A stretch of DNA of 64,000 nt from Flavobacteriales bacterium (GCA_007125175.1 SLDS01000096.1:1-64000); one strand, 5' to 3'. Counted from the stretch's first letter, positions 1-10,213 are shown. Translations and numbers: made by a program. Notes: generated from the sequence alone by a model not told the origin.

Positions 1-93
1 CATCTCGACGCCGACAATTTTGAGATCAGGCCCTGAGGGATTGCTTGCCTGCGCAGCTTTTTGTAGCACATTGAATGGTGATCCAGATTGGCC

Positions 94-1884
94 TCAATCT
101 TCTCCTTCCTCGGGCTTGTCATCCCTCTCATTGCCACCACCGGAAGGATCTTTCGCGTCTGGCTTCTTCTCCTTTGGTTTTTTTGCTTCTGAGCTTTTGC
201 TGTTCTTTTCCGACCTTTCATCCTCAAGCCATTTTGAGGCATCAAAAGGGGTGCTCGGTATCCAGTCCACATCGAGATCCCAATTGGAGCGCACATCGAT
301 ATCTTCCGAATAAAATGCCTGCCGCTCCGGTTGCAGCCGCTCTCTGTGGATGCCCGTATCCCACTCACCATTGTCATTTCGGTCATAGATGCCCATGAGC
401 TTGTATTTGCCAGGAGGCAGCTTATTTAGTTTGAAGCGGGTGGATTTCCTGGTGGCGAGGCGGCCCACTTCATTTTCATTCGAGTCGTGAAGGATGGCAA
501 TGAAGTGGCCTTCTTTCACGGGCTTGTCGAGCATAATCTTGATGCGCAAGCTGCCGTAGTATTCATCGGGATGTGAGCCAAATGCATATCCGAGGCTATC
601 GCTGAACTTGCCGTAAATGTCCTTAAAGGCTCCCTCCTCTGCAATGAGCTCATAGCCGGCATCCTTGCGAAAAGGGTAGTGAATGTCCAGCCTTCTCCGC
701 ACATTGCTCAGCTCGTAGCGCACATCGCTTACTTCCACAGAATCTTCGATGAGCTTGATGAGGGTGGTGTCCATGCGCTCCAAGGGGTAGTTGAAGCGAA
801 TGCTTACAGGCTTCTTTGGGTCAATATTGCCCCCAGAGGCACTGGAGGTAATTTTGAGCTTGGGCTTATCGCGAAATTTCGGGTCGGTTTCAAGGTACCA
901 ATCGCTGGTATCGGCCATGCGGTCGCTTTCGCGCAAAATCACTGTGATCTCTTCTATTTCCTCATAGTCTGATAGGTTGAGCCAGTTCTTCAGGGTGTCA
1001 CGGCTGCTGTTGAGGATGCTCACGGCTTCAATCTCTTCTTCAATTTCCGACTCCGGATTGAGAAAGCGTATGCCAACCTCCTCAGCCGGGAGGTTGAAAA
1101 TCACCTCGTAGTATCCGTAATCCTTGCTCACCACATCCTTGATGTATTGCGAAGTGTCCGCTTCTTCAAAGAGAGCAAAGACATGCTCATCCAAGCTGTC
1201 GCGGTAGGTCGAAATGATGAAGTAATCCAAGAAAGCAATGCGCTCCGGGGGGCCATCGTACTTGTAATTGCTGCTGCTTTCCTCCAGCGCGAACAATTTG
1301 AAGGTATCCGGTGGAAGAAAACGGGCATTGAATTCGCCCCGCTCATTGGTGATGGCCAGGTAATCGGGCGGGGTGGTATACGGAAGGCTGTCCTCCCATT
1401 GCCGGTAGAGCATTACCTTCACTTTGGGAACAGGCTCATTGCTCAGAGCGTCGAATACCGAGCCGTGGATGCTTAAGGAGTCGATATAGTCGCCGGTGCT
1501 ACAAACGTAGATCAAGGTATCGTTTACATTGCCTTCGGTGAAGTCTTTTATCGCCTCTCCAAAGTTGAATTGATAGGTCGTGCCGGGAAGCATGTCCTCT
1601 TCCCAGGTTACTCTCAAGGTTTTGCCCCGGAGTTGGTACTCGGGCTTTTTCTTGAAAGGAGGAGAAACCAAGAGCTGATCCTTAAAGTCATCAACCTGAA
1701 TGTATTCATCAAATACGATCTCGAATTCCTTTGCGGAAAATTGGGTGCTCAAGTTTGGAGGCTTGATGGAGACCGGTCGCGGCGGTGTCTCATCCTTATC
1801 ACCCCCTGTAGGTGCTGTTTGCTGGGCACAGGCGTAAAGCAGCAGGGCGAAAACGGCCGTGAAGAGGCGTGATTTTAAGGCCAT
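94..1884 (-). CDS. Lipoprotein with N-terminal bacterial Ig-like (SbsA-type) domain
   Basis: 596-aa ORF; signal peptide with lipobox-like LLLYACAQQ; 'GGDKDETPPRPVSIKPPNLSTQFSAKEFEIVFDEYIQVDDFKDQLLVSPP' resembles the Bacteroidota Ig-like domain family. Confidence 0.75.
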   Translation of the reverse strand: MALKSRLFTAVFALLLYACAQQTAPTGGDKDETPPRPVSIKPPNLSTQFSAKEFEIVFDEYIQVDDFKDQLLVSPPFKKKPEYQLRGKTLRVTWEEDMLPGTTYQFNFGEAIKDFTEGNVNDTLIYVCSTGDYIDSLSIHGSVFDALSNEPVPKVKVMLYRQWEDSLPYTTPPDYLAITNERGEFNARFLPPDTFKLFALEESSSNYKYDGPPERIAFLDYFIISTYRDSLDEHVFALFEEADTSQYIKDVVSKDYGYYEVIFNLPAEEVGIRFLNPESEIEEEIEAVSILNSSRDTLKNWLNLSDYEEIEEITVILRESDRMADTSDWYLETDPKFRDKPKLKITSSASGGNIDPKKPVSIRFNYPLERMDTTLIKLIEDSVEVSDVRYELSNVRRRLDIHYPFRKDAGYELIAEEGAFKDIYGKFSDSLGYAFGSHPDEYYGSLRIKIMLDKPVKEGHFIAILHDSNENEVGRLATRKSTRFKLNKLPPGKYKLMGIYDRNDNGEWDTGIHRERLQPERQAFYSEDIDVRSNWDLDVDWIPSTPFDASKWLEDERSEKNSKSSEAKKPKEKKPDAKDPSGGGNERDDKPEEGED

Positions 1885-2342
1885 AGCATACTGAGTTGGG
1901 TGGCGAGCATCTCAAGGGCGGCTTGGTCACTTTCGTCAAAATCGGCTGGGCGCGTGCTGTCGATGTCCAATACTGCTACGACCTTCCCGCTTTGGCTTTT
2001 GATGGGAACCACAAGCTCCGACATGGATGCGGCATTGCAAGCGATATGTCCCGGAAAAGCGTGTACATCCGGCACCAAAATGCTCTCAGCCCTGGACCAT
2101 GCGCTACCGCAAACCCCTTTGGCGTAAGCTATGCGGGTACAAGCTACCGGCCCCTGAAAAGGCCCGAGTACCAGCTCATCTTCCTTGACCAGATAGAATC
2201 CCACCCAGAAATAACCCGGTAGCTCCTTGAGTACGGCGGCTGTATTGGCAAGGGCGGCGATGGGGTCTCGCTCTCCTTCCAAGAGGCCTTGGATGTAGCG
2301 CAATGTGTTTGCGTAGTCCCGCTTTGATTTCAGCATGGCCAC
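1875..2342 (-). CDS. GAF domain protein, free methionine-(R)-sulfoxide reductase-like
   Basis: 155 aa; 'GYFWVGFYLVKEDELVLGPFQGPVACTRIAYAKGVCGSAW' and conserved Cys pattern typical of fRMsr GAF proteins. Confidence 0.85.
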   Translation of the reverse strand: MAMLKSKRDYANTLRYIQGLLEGERDPIAALANTAAVLKELPGYFWVGFYLVKEDELVLGPFQGPVACTRIAYAKGVCGSAWSRAESILVPDVHAFPGHIACNAASMSELVVPIKSQSGKVVAVLDIDSTRPADFDESDQAALEMLATQLSMLWP

Positions 2343-2356
2343 AAAGATAGGGGCTT

Positions 2357-3064
2357 TCAGGCACTCGCGATACTGGCCATGCTCACCTTGGCGGCACCTC
2401 CGAACAGCACTGCGTGGCCGCAGGCTTCCATGGTACTGCCCGTGGTTATTACATCGTCAATGAGCAAAATGTGTTTTCCACGCATTACAGCAGGCTTTCT
2501 CGCTTCGAAGATCTGCTTTACATTTTCCCAGCGTTCGTAGCGGCCTTTTTTGGTTTGGGTGGGATTGGCAATGACCCGTTCTACCAGGTTTTTACCGACA
2601 GGTATACCAAGTGATACGGACATGCCTTGCGCGATGGAGTCGCATTGATTGTAACCGCGTGAGCGCAGCTTGTTCTTGTGCAGGGGCAGGGGAAGGATGT
2701 AGTCGGGCCCGGTGAATCCCCATTCGCGCAGCTCCCGCCCAAACATGCGCCCCAAGCTCTCTCCGATGCCCTGCTTGCCGTGGTACTTGAGCGCATGGAG
2801 GAGGGTGCGGGTGAGGTTGCCGCGCTCGAAGTGAAGAAATGAAAAGGCCCGCTCCACGGGTATTCGACCCCAAAACTTTTGCTCGATGGGATTGTGGATT
2901 ACACGGTGAAAATGTGTGCGGGGCAAGCTGTAGAAGCATCCCAGGCAGAGCACATCATCCGCGCTGTGAATGGGATAGCCACAGCCTTGGCACACTGTTG
3001 GAAAGATAAGGTGGCTCAGGCTGTAGATCGAAGTAGAATTGTATTTTTGTCCGGTAATACCCAT
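2357..3064 (-). CDS. comF: ComF family phosphoribosyltransferase-like protein
   Basis: N-terminal CxxC pairs (CQGCGYPIHSADDVLCLGC) and PRPP motif 'HILLIDDVITTGSTMEAC'; start taken at internal Met (MGITGQ). Confidence 0.85.
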   Translation of the reverse strand: MGITGQKYNSTSIYSLSHLIFPTVCQGCGYPIHSADDVLCLGCFYSLPRTHFHRVIHNPIEQKFWGRIPVERAFSFLHFERGNLTRTLLHALKYHGKQGIGESLGRMFGRELREWGFTGPDYILPLPLHKNKLRSRGYNQCDSIAQGMSVSLGIPVGKNLVERVIANPTQTKKGRYERWENVKQIFEARKPAVMRGKHILLIDDVITTGSTMEACGHAVLFGGAAKVSMASIASA

Positions 3065-3144
3065 CGGTGCGCAGGCTTTTGGCCTTCGCCAGCAAGGTAC
3101 TAAAATCCCCTTTTTGTTCAAACCCCGCTAAACCTCATTGCAAG

Positions 3145-4044
3145 ATGGATGAACCCAAAAAATCCAATAAGAAAAGCATCGCCATTGTGCTGCTTTCCAT
3201 ACTGGCCCTGGCCTTTGCGGTATTGTATTTTCTCAAGGCCACGGAAGTAGAAGACAAGGAAGAAACCATCTCTACCATTGAGCTGGAAAAGCTGCAGTTG
3301 AAGAGCGACCTCCAGGAAATGCTCATTCAGTACGACACCCTGACTGTTCAAAATTCGCAGCTCAATGCCGAAATGCTGGGGCAGCAGGAGCAGATACGCG
3401 ACATGCTCAAGCAAATTGAGAAACACAAGGATGATGCATGGATCATCCACAAGCTCAAGAAGGAGGCCGCTACCCTTCGGGATATCATGAAGGGATACCT
3501 CGTAACCATTGACTCCCTGAACACGCTTAATATCGACCTGCAGAAGGACAAAGAATTTCTCGTGGAGGAGCTCTCCCAAGCCAAGACAAAGGCACAAGCC
3601 CTGGAAAAGGAAAAAGAGGGCTTGAAAAGCAAGGTGGAAACAGGCTCAGTGCTGCGTACGGATGCCCTGAGCAGCGTGGGTATACGGGTGCGCAATAATG
3701 GCAAGCAGGTAGAAGTGAACAGGGCCAACCGCACCGAGCTGATCCGAACCTGTGCCACCATCGCCGAGAACATCATCGCTGAGCCGGGAAAGAAGAGTGT
3801 TTACTTGCGCATCATTTCACCGGAGGGCATCGTCTTGGATTCCGAGAACGACGACAGCAAGCGATTCGACTTCGAAGGGGTGAGCGGCAAGTACAGCGTG
3901 AAGCGCACCTTCGACTATCAAAACAAAACGGAGGATCTCTGCATCTTTTACACCGCTCAGGACGATTTACCCGGAGGGCGCTATATTGTGGAGATGTACG
4001 AGTCGGGTGTCCTAATCGGCAAAACAGAACTGGATCTCAAATAG
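3145..4044 (+). CDS. Membrane-anchored coiled-coil protein, function unknown
   Basis: Start at MDEPKKSNKK; one TM helix (IAIVLLSILALAFAVLYFL) then long Glu/Lys/Leu coiled coil and a C-terminal globular region. Confidence 0.7.
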   Translation: MDEPKKSNKKSIAIVLLSILALAFAVLYFLKATEVEDKEETISTIELEKLQLKSDLQEMLIQYDTLTVQNSQLNAEMLGQQEQIRDMLKQIEKHKDDAWIIHKLKKEAATLRDIMKGYLVTIDSLNTLNIDLQKDKEFLVEELSQAKTKAQALEKEKEGLKSKVETGSVLRTDALSSVGIRVRNNGKQVEVNRANRTELIRTCATIAENIIAEPGKKSVYLRIISPEGIVLDSENDDSKRFDFEGVSGKYSVKRTFDYQNKTEDLCIFYTAQDDLPGGRYIVEMYESGVLIGKTELDLK

Positions 4045-4118
4045 AGTTTTTCAATCCCGTGAGTGAGGGATGGACAGACACTTTCAGGACTTCTGCAAGC
4101 CTGCCGCTGTGAAATCCA

Positions 4119-7100
4119 TCAGAAGAAAGCGCGCACCTGCACATTGCCGGTGTGCACAGCATCCACATCTTCTGATTTGCGGCCATTGTAGCTCAGATTC
4201 AGCTGCATGTTTTTCCCGAGCTGCCGCTGTATCCCTGCTCCCCAGGTGAAGTTGGAGCCGTTTTGGAGCCCGTCCAGCATCTCGTAGGCGAGGCTGTTAT
4301 TGCTCACACCGCTGTAATCGATTGCGATGAAGTTGAAATGTGCGAAGAGCGAGCCCGACTCGATCTTATTGGCGCGCAGATCCAGCCCAAGGTCATAGAG
4401 CGTGGCTTCTTCTCCGCCCAGGTCTTCCTTGTTGTTCCTTTGGGTGAATTGCCCGATAAAGCTCAGCCTAAAAGTCGTTCCCGGCTGGTAGGTGAAGGTT
4501 TGCTTGACCTGGTAATAGTCGATTTCGAAGGTGCGGCCATCGGCAATTTCGCTGAGGCTGGATCGCTTGCCCACTTCCTGCTCGCTGATCAAGGCGAAGG
4601 CCGGAGTAAAGTTGTAGCGCACACGGCCGATATGCGACTCCTGCTGGCGCTCCTCAAAGCCACTTGTAAAGGGGCTTTTGCCTTTGGTTTGATGGTAGGT
4701 ATAGTCGATACCAAATTTGCTGCTGGTGCGGTTGTAGAAAAGTGTGTGGCGTATGCTCGAGGACTGTGATATGAGGCTGGTGTCGCCGATGTCTTGCTCG
4801 AAAGGATTGAAGCGACTCAGGCCTTCCTCTACTTGTGTGCGCCGCTGTATGCGAAAGGCCGTTTGGCTGCTGAATTTGGCCGCTATACCCCTCCAATCTT
4901 CCTTGCCCATCCATGCCGCCGCCGGGTTGATGTTGAGCGATTGCGAAAATTGATTGCTGTATGCGCGGATGTACTCATTGGTGGGAGTGAACACGCGTAT
5001 ATAGCGCTCTCCATCTTCGGGTCTGGCCAATTCAAATTCATTGAGCTCTTTGATTCCATTGCCATTGTAGTCTATCCAGGTGTAAGGCCCCTGCCCGGTG
5101 GGGTCGAATACGAAGATGAACTCCTGCCGACGCTCCAATCCTGATCCCAATTCGTAATAGGTGCTCGATACAATGCTGTTTTTGGCCAGACGCAGGTTGT
5201 GCTCCATGCGCGAGAGCAGGGTTCTTTCAGGGGCATTGTTGCTCAGCTCATCGTTGATGATATTGAGCACCCGGTTGGATAAACTGGCCTTGAAGGTGTG
5301 GTTGGGATTCTGCACCATACCGAGCTCTACCCCGTAGTGGCTGGCATGGGTGCTCTGCCCGAGGTTGTTGAATTCGGTCGCATAGTCGCTGCGCTCGCGG
5401 TAAAAGACTTTGTAATTGATTTTGGCCGTATCGTGATTGGTGAGGTATACCTGCCAATCGTAAAATTTGTAGGCCATGCTGGATAGGGAATCCTGTGTGT
5501 TGAAGCGCATGTTTTCTTCACGTTCATCTTCGAAGCCGATCCGGGTGAACCACACGTTCTTCTCTACCCTCGAGCGGTGTCTGGTAAAGCTGCTTCGCTC
5601 GATTCCATCACTGCTCAGTCGGCTTCCGCGAAACCAAATATCGAAACCTTCAATATCGGCATCGGCAGCGAGTTCGTGTTTGTGGCCGCTATAGAGGTCA
5701 CCTGCCCGAAAGGTATTGTATGCATAGTTTACATCGAACAGCTCTGCTTTCTTCAAGCCAAACTGGGCATTTCCCACTTGTTGCTGGCTCAGCACCACTT
5801 CTTCACTCAGGTTCCAGTCGCGGTTGAACTCCACAGAGCGGTAAGGCTCTATGGGTTGAAAGTTTTCTCCAATGCTCTCGAGCACTAGTCCAGCCTTGAG
5901 CATCGTAGGCTGGGCTTTTTGGCTTAGGGGCTGCTCATGGCTGAGCCTCGCCAGGAAACCATGGCTCGTATTGTTTTCACTGTCCCTGTCGGAAAAGGTG
6001 TTGAGGTCTTGGTTGGTAAATCCCGCTTCTACTTCGGCAGTAGTGTAGGAACCAATTTTGGCGCTACCCCCTATCATCATCATTTGGTTTTTGCGGGGAG
6101 CGACCAAGCGACGTACTGGAGCAAAATTGCCCTTGCGCCTGGGTTCCGGGCCGCTCAGGTCGGGGGCTACCCACTTGAATACCCGACCGGTGGCATCAAA
6201 TCCCTCTTGCACATAGTCGCCATTGCCCTGGCCTACTTCGCTGAAGTTGACCTGATACAGCTCTGGAGCCGGCCCCGTGGCCCTCACAAATACACTGTCA
6301 AAGCCCAGGCTGTCGGTGAGGGAGTATAGGATCTGATTGTTGTTGAATTCCGCCACACGCTGAAAGCTGGGAGCCACGGCCTGCTGCAGGTTGTCGCCGA
6401 CGGCATCGAGAATAGCCCTGTCCATATCTGTCAGGTCTTGCTGCAGTGGCTGATTCTTGGCGTCCTGTTCTGAGAAGTAGTTCACATAGAAGTGGTACCT
6501 GTCCGATTTTATTCCTGTGGCCGTTTGCATCATGCTCCTCGCATAATTGGCATCGGTGTACTGAAATTCCACCGCTATACGCTTGTCTTTGTTGATGAGC
6601 TGCCTCGCGGTAAAGGTGATCTCAGCGGTGTTGTAATCAATCACATAGTCGTTTTCCTGCCCCCGCTGCATTTCTCTGCCGTCTATGAAAACCCTTTCGG
6701 TTCCGGCCATGATTACGATAAATAGTTCATTCTCATTTCCGCTCAGGCGGTATGGGCCCTGATTGCCTTCCTGCCCATTGATGAGGTTTCGGGCGAATTT
6801 TCCCCGAGAAAGTGCGGCACTGGTCTCTGTGTACACCACGACCGATTCGTCTTTGTTGATGGGCAGTTCTGTGGTGAAACTGGCCCCTTGACCGCGTTTG
6901 TAATAGGTGGTGAAGTATCCATTGGGCTTAGACAGGAAGAAGTCGCCAGCAGTGAGCTTTGATCGCTCGTCATATAGTTGGATGAATACCTGGTCAAATT
7001 CCTGCAATGTTGCCGTATTGCCTTCCGGCTGTATAGGGATATTGTCATCGCTTACCGAGGCCATGATGCCAATTCTGTCGTTGAGCTTTCCGTTGAGCTG

Positions 7101-7670
7101 TAGGCTCATGGTGCTATTAACCGTCAAGTCCTGGGCATTGCCAAAGCCCACGCCCCTCGATATGCTGCCCGTGCGGTTGAGCTGGCTGGAGCCAAAAATG
7201 GATTCCTCTTCTGCTGCCTGAGGGCGAAAGGTGTAAGGCTCATATGTGTACTGCTCTTCGCTCTGAATAAGGTCGGATGAGCGGCGCTGATACACCTTTG
7301 AGAAATCGAAATGGAAAACGCGGTACTCGATTTTGATTGCTTCTTCCGGGTAGCTTGGTTCATGCCAAATGAGATTTGCTTCGGCATAGTCGATGCTGTA
7401 GCTGCTGCTGTCAAGCTCTCCCTGAGGGCTGCTCAGCATCAGGCTGCCCGGTATGAGGCTAAGGGTGTCAATGCGGCTTGTGTCGCTGGTAATGTGGAGG
7501 ATAGTGTCGCGATGGTTGTCCAAATCCTGGCCGTATGCTTGCTGCGCAACGAAGAATATCGGTACGAAGAGAACAAAGACCCGTTGAAATTTCTTTACTG
7601 AGGCAGGTCTTCGGTGCTCAGCATTTACACTACATTTGAGCTTCCGCAAACAAATCACAAAATTTCCCAA
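4119..7670 (-). CDS. Large outer-membrane beta-barrel-like protein, function unknown
   Basis: 1183 aa; signal peptide (VFVLFVPIFFVAQQAYGQ); 'TAGDFFLSKPNGYFTTYYKRGQGASF'; alternating aromatic strands and terminal Phe (VQVRAFF). The N-terminal start is uncertain. Confidence 0.6.
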   Translation of the reverse strand: MGNFVICLRKLKCSVNAEHRRPASVKKFQRVFVLFVPIFFVAQQAYGQDLDNHRDTILHITSDTSRIDTLSLIPGSLMLSSPQGELDSSSYSIDYAEANLIWHEPSYPEEAIKIEYRVFHFDFSKVYQRRSSDLIQSEEQYTYEPYTFRPQAAEEESIFGSSQLNRTGSISRGVGFGNAQDLTVNSTMSLQLNGKLNDRIGIMASVSDDNIPIQPEGNTATLQEFDQVFIQLYDERSKLTAGDFFLSKPNGYFTTYYKRGQGASFTTELPINKDESVVVYTETSAALSRGKFARNLINGQEGNQGPYRLSGNENELFIVIMAGTERVFIDGREMQRGQENDYVIDYNTAEITFTARQLINKDKRIAVEFQYTDANYARSMMQTATGIKSDRYHFYVNYFSEQDAKNQPLQQDLTDMDRAILDAVGDNLQQAVAPSFQRVAEFNNNQILYSLTDSLGFDSVFVRATGPAPELYQVNFSEVGQGNGDYVQEGFDATGRVFKWVAPDLSGPEPRRKGNFAPVRRLVAPRKNQMMMIGGSAKIGSYTTAEVEAGFTNQDLNTFSDRDSENNTSHGFLARLSHEQPLSQKAQPTMLKAGLVLESIGENFQPIEPYRSVEFNRDWNLSEEVVLSQQQVGNAQFGLKKAELFDVNYAYNTFRAGDLYSGHKHELAADADIEGFDIWFRGSRLSSDGIERSSFTRHRSRVEKNVWFTRIGFEDEREENMRFNTQDSLSSMAYKFYDWQVYLTNHDTAKINYKVFYRERSDYATEFNNLGQSTHASHYGVELGMVQNPNHTFKASLSNRVLNIINDELSNNAPERTLLSRMEHNLRLAKNSIVSSTYYELGSGLERRQEFIFVFDPTGQGPYTWIDYNGNGIKELNEFELARPEDGERYIRVFTPTNEYIRAYSNQFSQSLNINPAAAWMGKEDWRGIAAKFSSQTAFRIQRRTQVEEGLSRFNPFEQDIGDTSLISQSSSIRHTLFYNRTSSKFGIDYTYHQTKGKSPFTSGFEERQQESHIGRVRYNFTPAFALISEQEVGKRSSLSEIADGRTFEIDYYQVKQTFTYQPGTTFRLSFIGQFTQRNNKEDLGGEEATLYDLGLDLRANKIESGSLFAHFNFIAIDYSGVSNNSLAYEMLDGLQNGSNFTWGAGIQRQLGKNMQLNLSYNGRKSEDVDAVHTGNVQVRAFF

Positions 7671-7689
7671 TCCACTACCAATACGAAAA

Positions 7690-8460
7690 TTGAGTTTAAA
7701 AATTATATCCTACAACGTGAATGGCATTCGTGCTGCTCAAAAAAAAGGGTTGATCGACTGGCTCGAGGCCGCAAATCCCGACGTCTTTCTCGTACAAGAA
7801 ACCAAAGCGCAACCCGAACAGATCGACACAAAAAGTTTTGAGGCCCTCGGCTATCAAGCCATTGTCCATAGTGCAAAAAAGCCTGGCTACTCGGGGGTTG
7901 CCATTTTTTCCAGAATAAAACCGGATCGTGTGGAGATAGGCTGCGGCATGGAGAAATACGATCATGAGGGCAGGGTATTGCGCGCGGACTTTGGAGAGCT
8001 TACTGTGCTGAGCACTTATTTTCCTTCAGGCAGCAGTAGCGAGGCTCGACAGGAGTTCAAGATGGATTTTCTCTCCGATTTTACCCCCTTTGCCGAAAGG
8101 CTACTCAAAGATAGACGAAAGCTCGTAATTTCTGGAGATTATAACATCTGCCATAAGGAGATAGATATACACAATCCGGTGTCGAACAAGAATAGCAGCG
8201 GATTTTTGCCGGAAGAGCGTGAATGGCTCACTCGTTTTTTGAAAATAGGTTTTGTAGATTCGTTCCGAATTTTTCACCCGGAGCCCGGCAACTATACGTG
8301 GTGGTCGTATAGGGCCAATGCCAGAATGAAAAATTTAGGATGGAGAATCGATTACCATATGGTGTCTGAAAGCCTGAAACCCCAAGTAAAGGACGCCGGT
8401 ATACTCGATGACGTACATCATAGTGACCACTGCCCAATTCTGCTCGAAGTTGATGTTTAA
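7690..8460 (+). CDS. xth: Exodeoxyribonuclease III
   Basis: 'LKIISYNVNGIRAAQKKGLIDWLEAANPDVFLVQETKAQ', 'VISGDYNICH', 'GWRIDYHMVSESL', 'HHSDHCPI'; the likely TTG start is at 7690 (the ORF track extends to 7636). Confidence 0.9.
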   Translation: MSLKIISYNVNGIRAAQKKGLIDWLEAANPDVFLVQETKAQPEQIDTKSFEALGYQAIVHSAKKPGYSGVAIFSRIKPDRVEIGCGMEKYDHEGRVLRADFGELTVLSTYFPSGSSSEARQEFKMDFLSDFTPFAERLLKDRRKLVISGDYNICHKEIDIHNPVSNKNSSGFLPEEREWLTRFLKIGFVDSFRIFHPEPGNYTWWSYRANARMKNLGWRIDYHMVSESLKPQVKDAGILDDVHHSDHCPILLEVDV

Positions 8461-10213
8461 ATCCCCTGTAATCAAGACTATTTTTAGGCCTTTATTGATC
8501 ATTTTATCCATGCTGTTCTTCGTGGCAGCCTGCGAAAATGGCCCTGGTGACCGACGCAAGCATCGCGCGAAGCATGCCAGTTCGGAAAAATATGGCGGCC
8601 TGTTTCGGATGAATCTCACCGATGAAATCCGCAGCATCTTTCCCCACAATCTCGTCGATGCATCTGCCTTTTCATTGATGAATCAGGTGTATGAAGGCTT
8701 GGTAAAGTTCGATCGGGTAAGCAAAGAGGTGCTGCCCTCGCTGGCCGAGAGGTACGAGGTAAGTGCCGATGGCATGGTCTACCGCTTCTACATTCGTGAA
8801 GGGGTATACTTTCATGAAGACCAGATATTTGGCGCTCAAAAAACCCGAGAGATGACCGCTGAGGATGTGGCCTTTTGCTTGCGCAAACTCTGCGAGCCCT
8901 CAGACCACAACCAGCTCTATGCCTTTGTGATAGACGTGATAAAGGGAGCGCGGGATTACTACGAAAAAGGGCCTTACAACACCGCCAATCCCAAAGGTCC
9001 AAAAGGAATCAGGGTAATAGGCGACAATATTCTCGAGCTGGAGCTTGAGTATCCTTCCCCCAACTTTCTCACTGTACTCACACATCCTTGCTGCTGGGTT
9101 TTTCCGAGAGAATTGTACCAATACGGCAAGGAAGTAGACAATTGGTGCATAGGAACCGGGCCCTTTCGCGGGCGGACTATCAAGATGAACGATGTAATCA
9201 TCTTGGAGCGCAATTTCCACTATTGGCGTGAGGACAAGGATGGCAATGCACTGCCTTACCTCGATGCCATACGCTGCAATTTTGTGGCAAATGATCGGCA
9301 GCAGCTCAAGGCATTCTTCAACAACAATCTCGACATCATTTTCAAGGTTCCTTTCGATGATATCGAAAGCGTGGAAGACATGTCCAGGTCTACAGGCTCT
9401 CAGGGCAGTTTTGAACTGCTGAGTAGCCCGGGCCTCAGGGTGGAATACTACGGGTTTCAGCACCGGGGCGAGCCTTATGGCGATCCACTTGTCAGGAAAG
9501 CATTCAACCTGGCCGTAGACCGCGATCGCATCGTGAAGGAAGTACTTAAAGGTTATGCTACTCCGGCACATCATGGATTTGTGCCACCCAGCATGCCGGG
9601 GTATACCGCCGAAAATGTTGAGGGCTTCCGCTACGATGTGAGGGCGGCGAGGGAAGCTCTTGCAGAAGCCGGATATCCCGGAGGGCAGGGTTTTCCGGTA
9701 GTGAGCCTACAGCTCAATGATGGCAATGAAACCGCGCTCAAGGTAGCCGATGTCATTCAGGGGATGCTAGGAGAAAATCTGGGCCTTACTGTAGAACTTT
9801 CGGTACTTTCAAGAGACCGCCACTACGACCGCATTGAGGCAGGCGAAGTGGGCTTCTGGAGGGATGGGTGGATCGCTGACTATCCCGATCCCGAAAACTT
9901 TTTGCGCCTATTCCATGGAAAGCTGGTACCTGATGACAGCGTGAAAGCGAGTTACCTCAACACCGTGCGCTTCAAAGACGATGTCTTTGACGAGTATTTT
10001 GAGAGCGCTATGCGCGAAAACAATCGGGAGCAACGCATGGAGTTGTACGCCAACGCTGATCAACAACTCATTGAGAACGCAGCCGTGGTGCCTTTGTACT
10101 ACGAAGAGTGGATATGGCTGGTGTCCAACAAGGTGAAAAATCTGATGATCGGCGGAATGGGTGAGATCGACCTCTCCCCAGTATACTTCGAGAAGGATAT
10201 CGAGCTCCCTTAA
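8453..10213 (+). CDS. ABC transporter substrate-binding lipoprotein (peptide/oligopeptide-binding, SBP family 5)
   Basis: Start MFKSPVIK overlaps the xth stop; lipobox MLFFVAAC; 'SLMNQVYEGLVKFDRVSKEVLPSLAERYEVSADGMVYRFYIREGVYFHED' is the SBP_bac_5 pattern. Confidence 0.88.
   Translation: MFKSPVIKTIFRPLLIILSMLFFVAACENGPGDRRKHRAKHASSEKYGGLFRMNLTDEIRSIFPHNLVDASAFSLMNQVYEGLVKFDRVSKEVLPSLAERYEVSADGMVYRFYIREGVYFHEDQIFGAQKTREMTAEDVAFCLRKLCEPSDHNQLYAFVIDVIKGARDYYEKGPYNTANPKGPKGIRVIGDNILELELEYPSPNFLTVLTHPCCWVFPRELYQYGKEVDNWCIGTGPFRGRTIKMNDVIILERNFHYWREDKDGNALPYLDAIRCNFVANDRQQLKAFFNNNLDIIFKVPFDDIESVEDMSRSTGSQGSFELLSSPGLRVEYYGFQHRGEPYGDPLVRKAFNLAVDRDRIVKEVLKGYATPAHHGFVPPSMPGYTAENVEGFRYDVRAAREALAEAGYPGGQGFPVVSLQLNDGNETALKVADVIQGMLGENLGLTVELSVLSRDRHYDRIEAGEVGFWRDGWIADYPDPENFLRLFHGKLVPDDSVKASYLNTVRFKDDVFDEYFESAMRENNREQRMELYANADQQLIENAAVVPLYYEEWIWLVSNKVKNLMIGGMGEIDLSPVYFEKDIELP

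Noticed and set aside
1-93. Possible N-terminus of another minus-strand gene at the left edge
   Set aside because: Translation '...NVLQKAAQASNPSGPDLKIVGVEM' is plausible and an ATG lies at positions 1-3 (minus), but too little sequence is present to call a gene.
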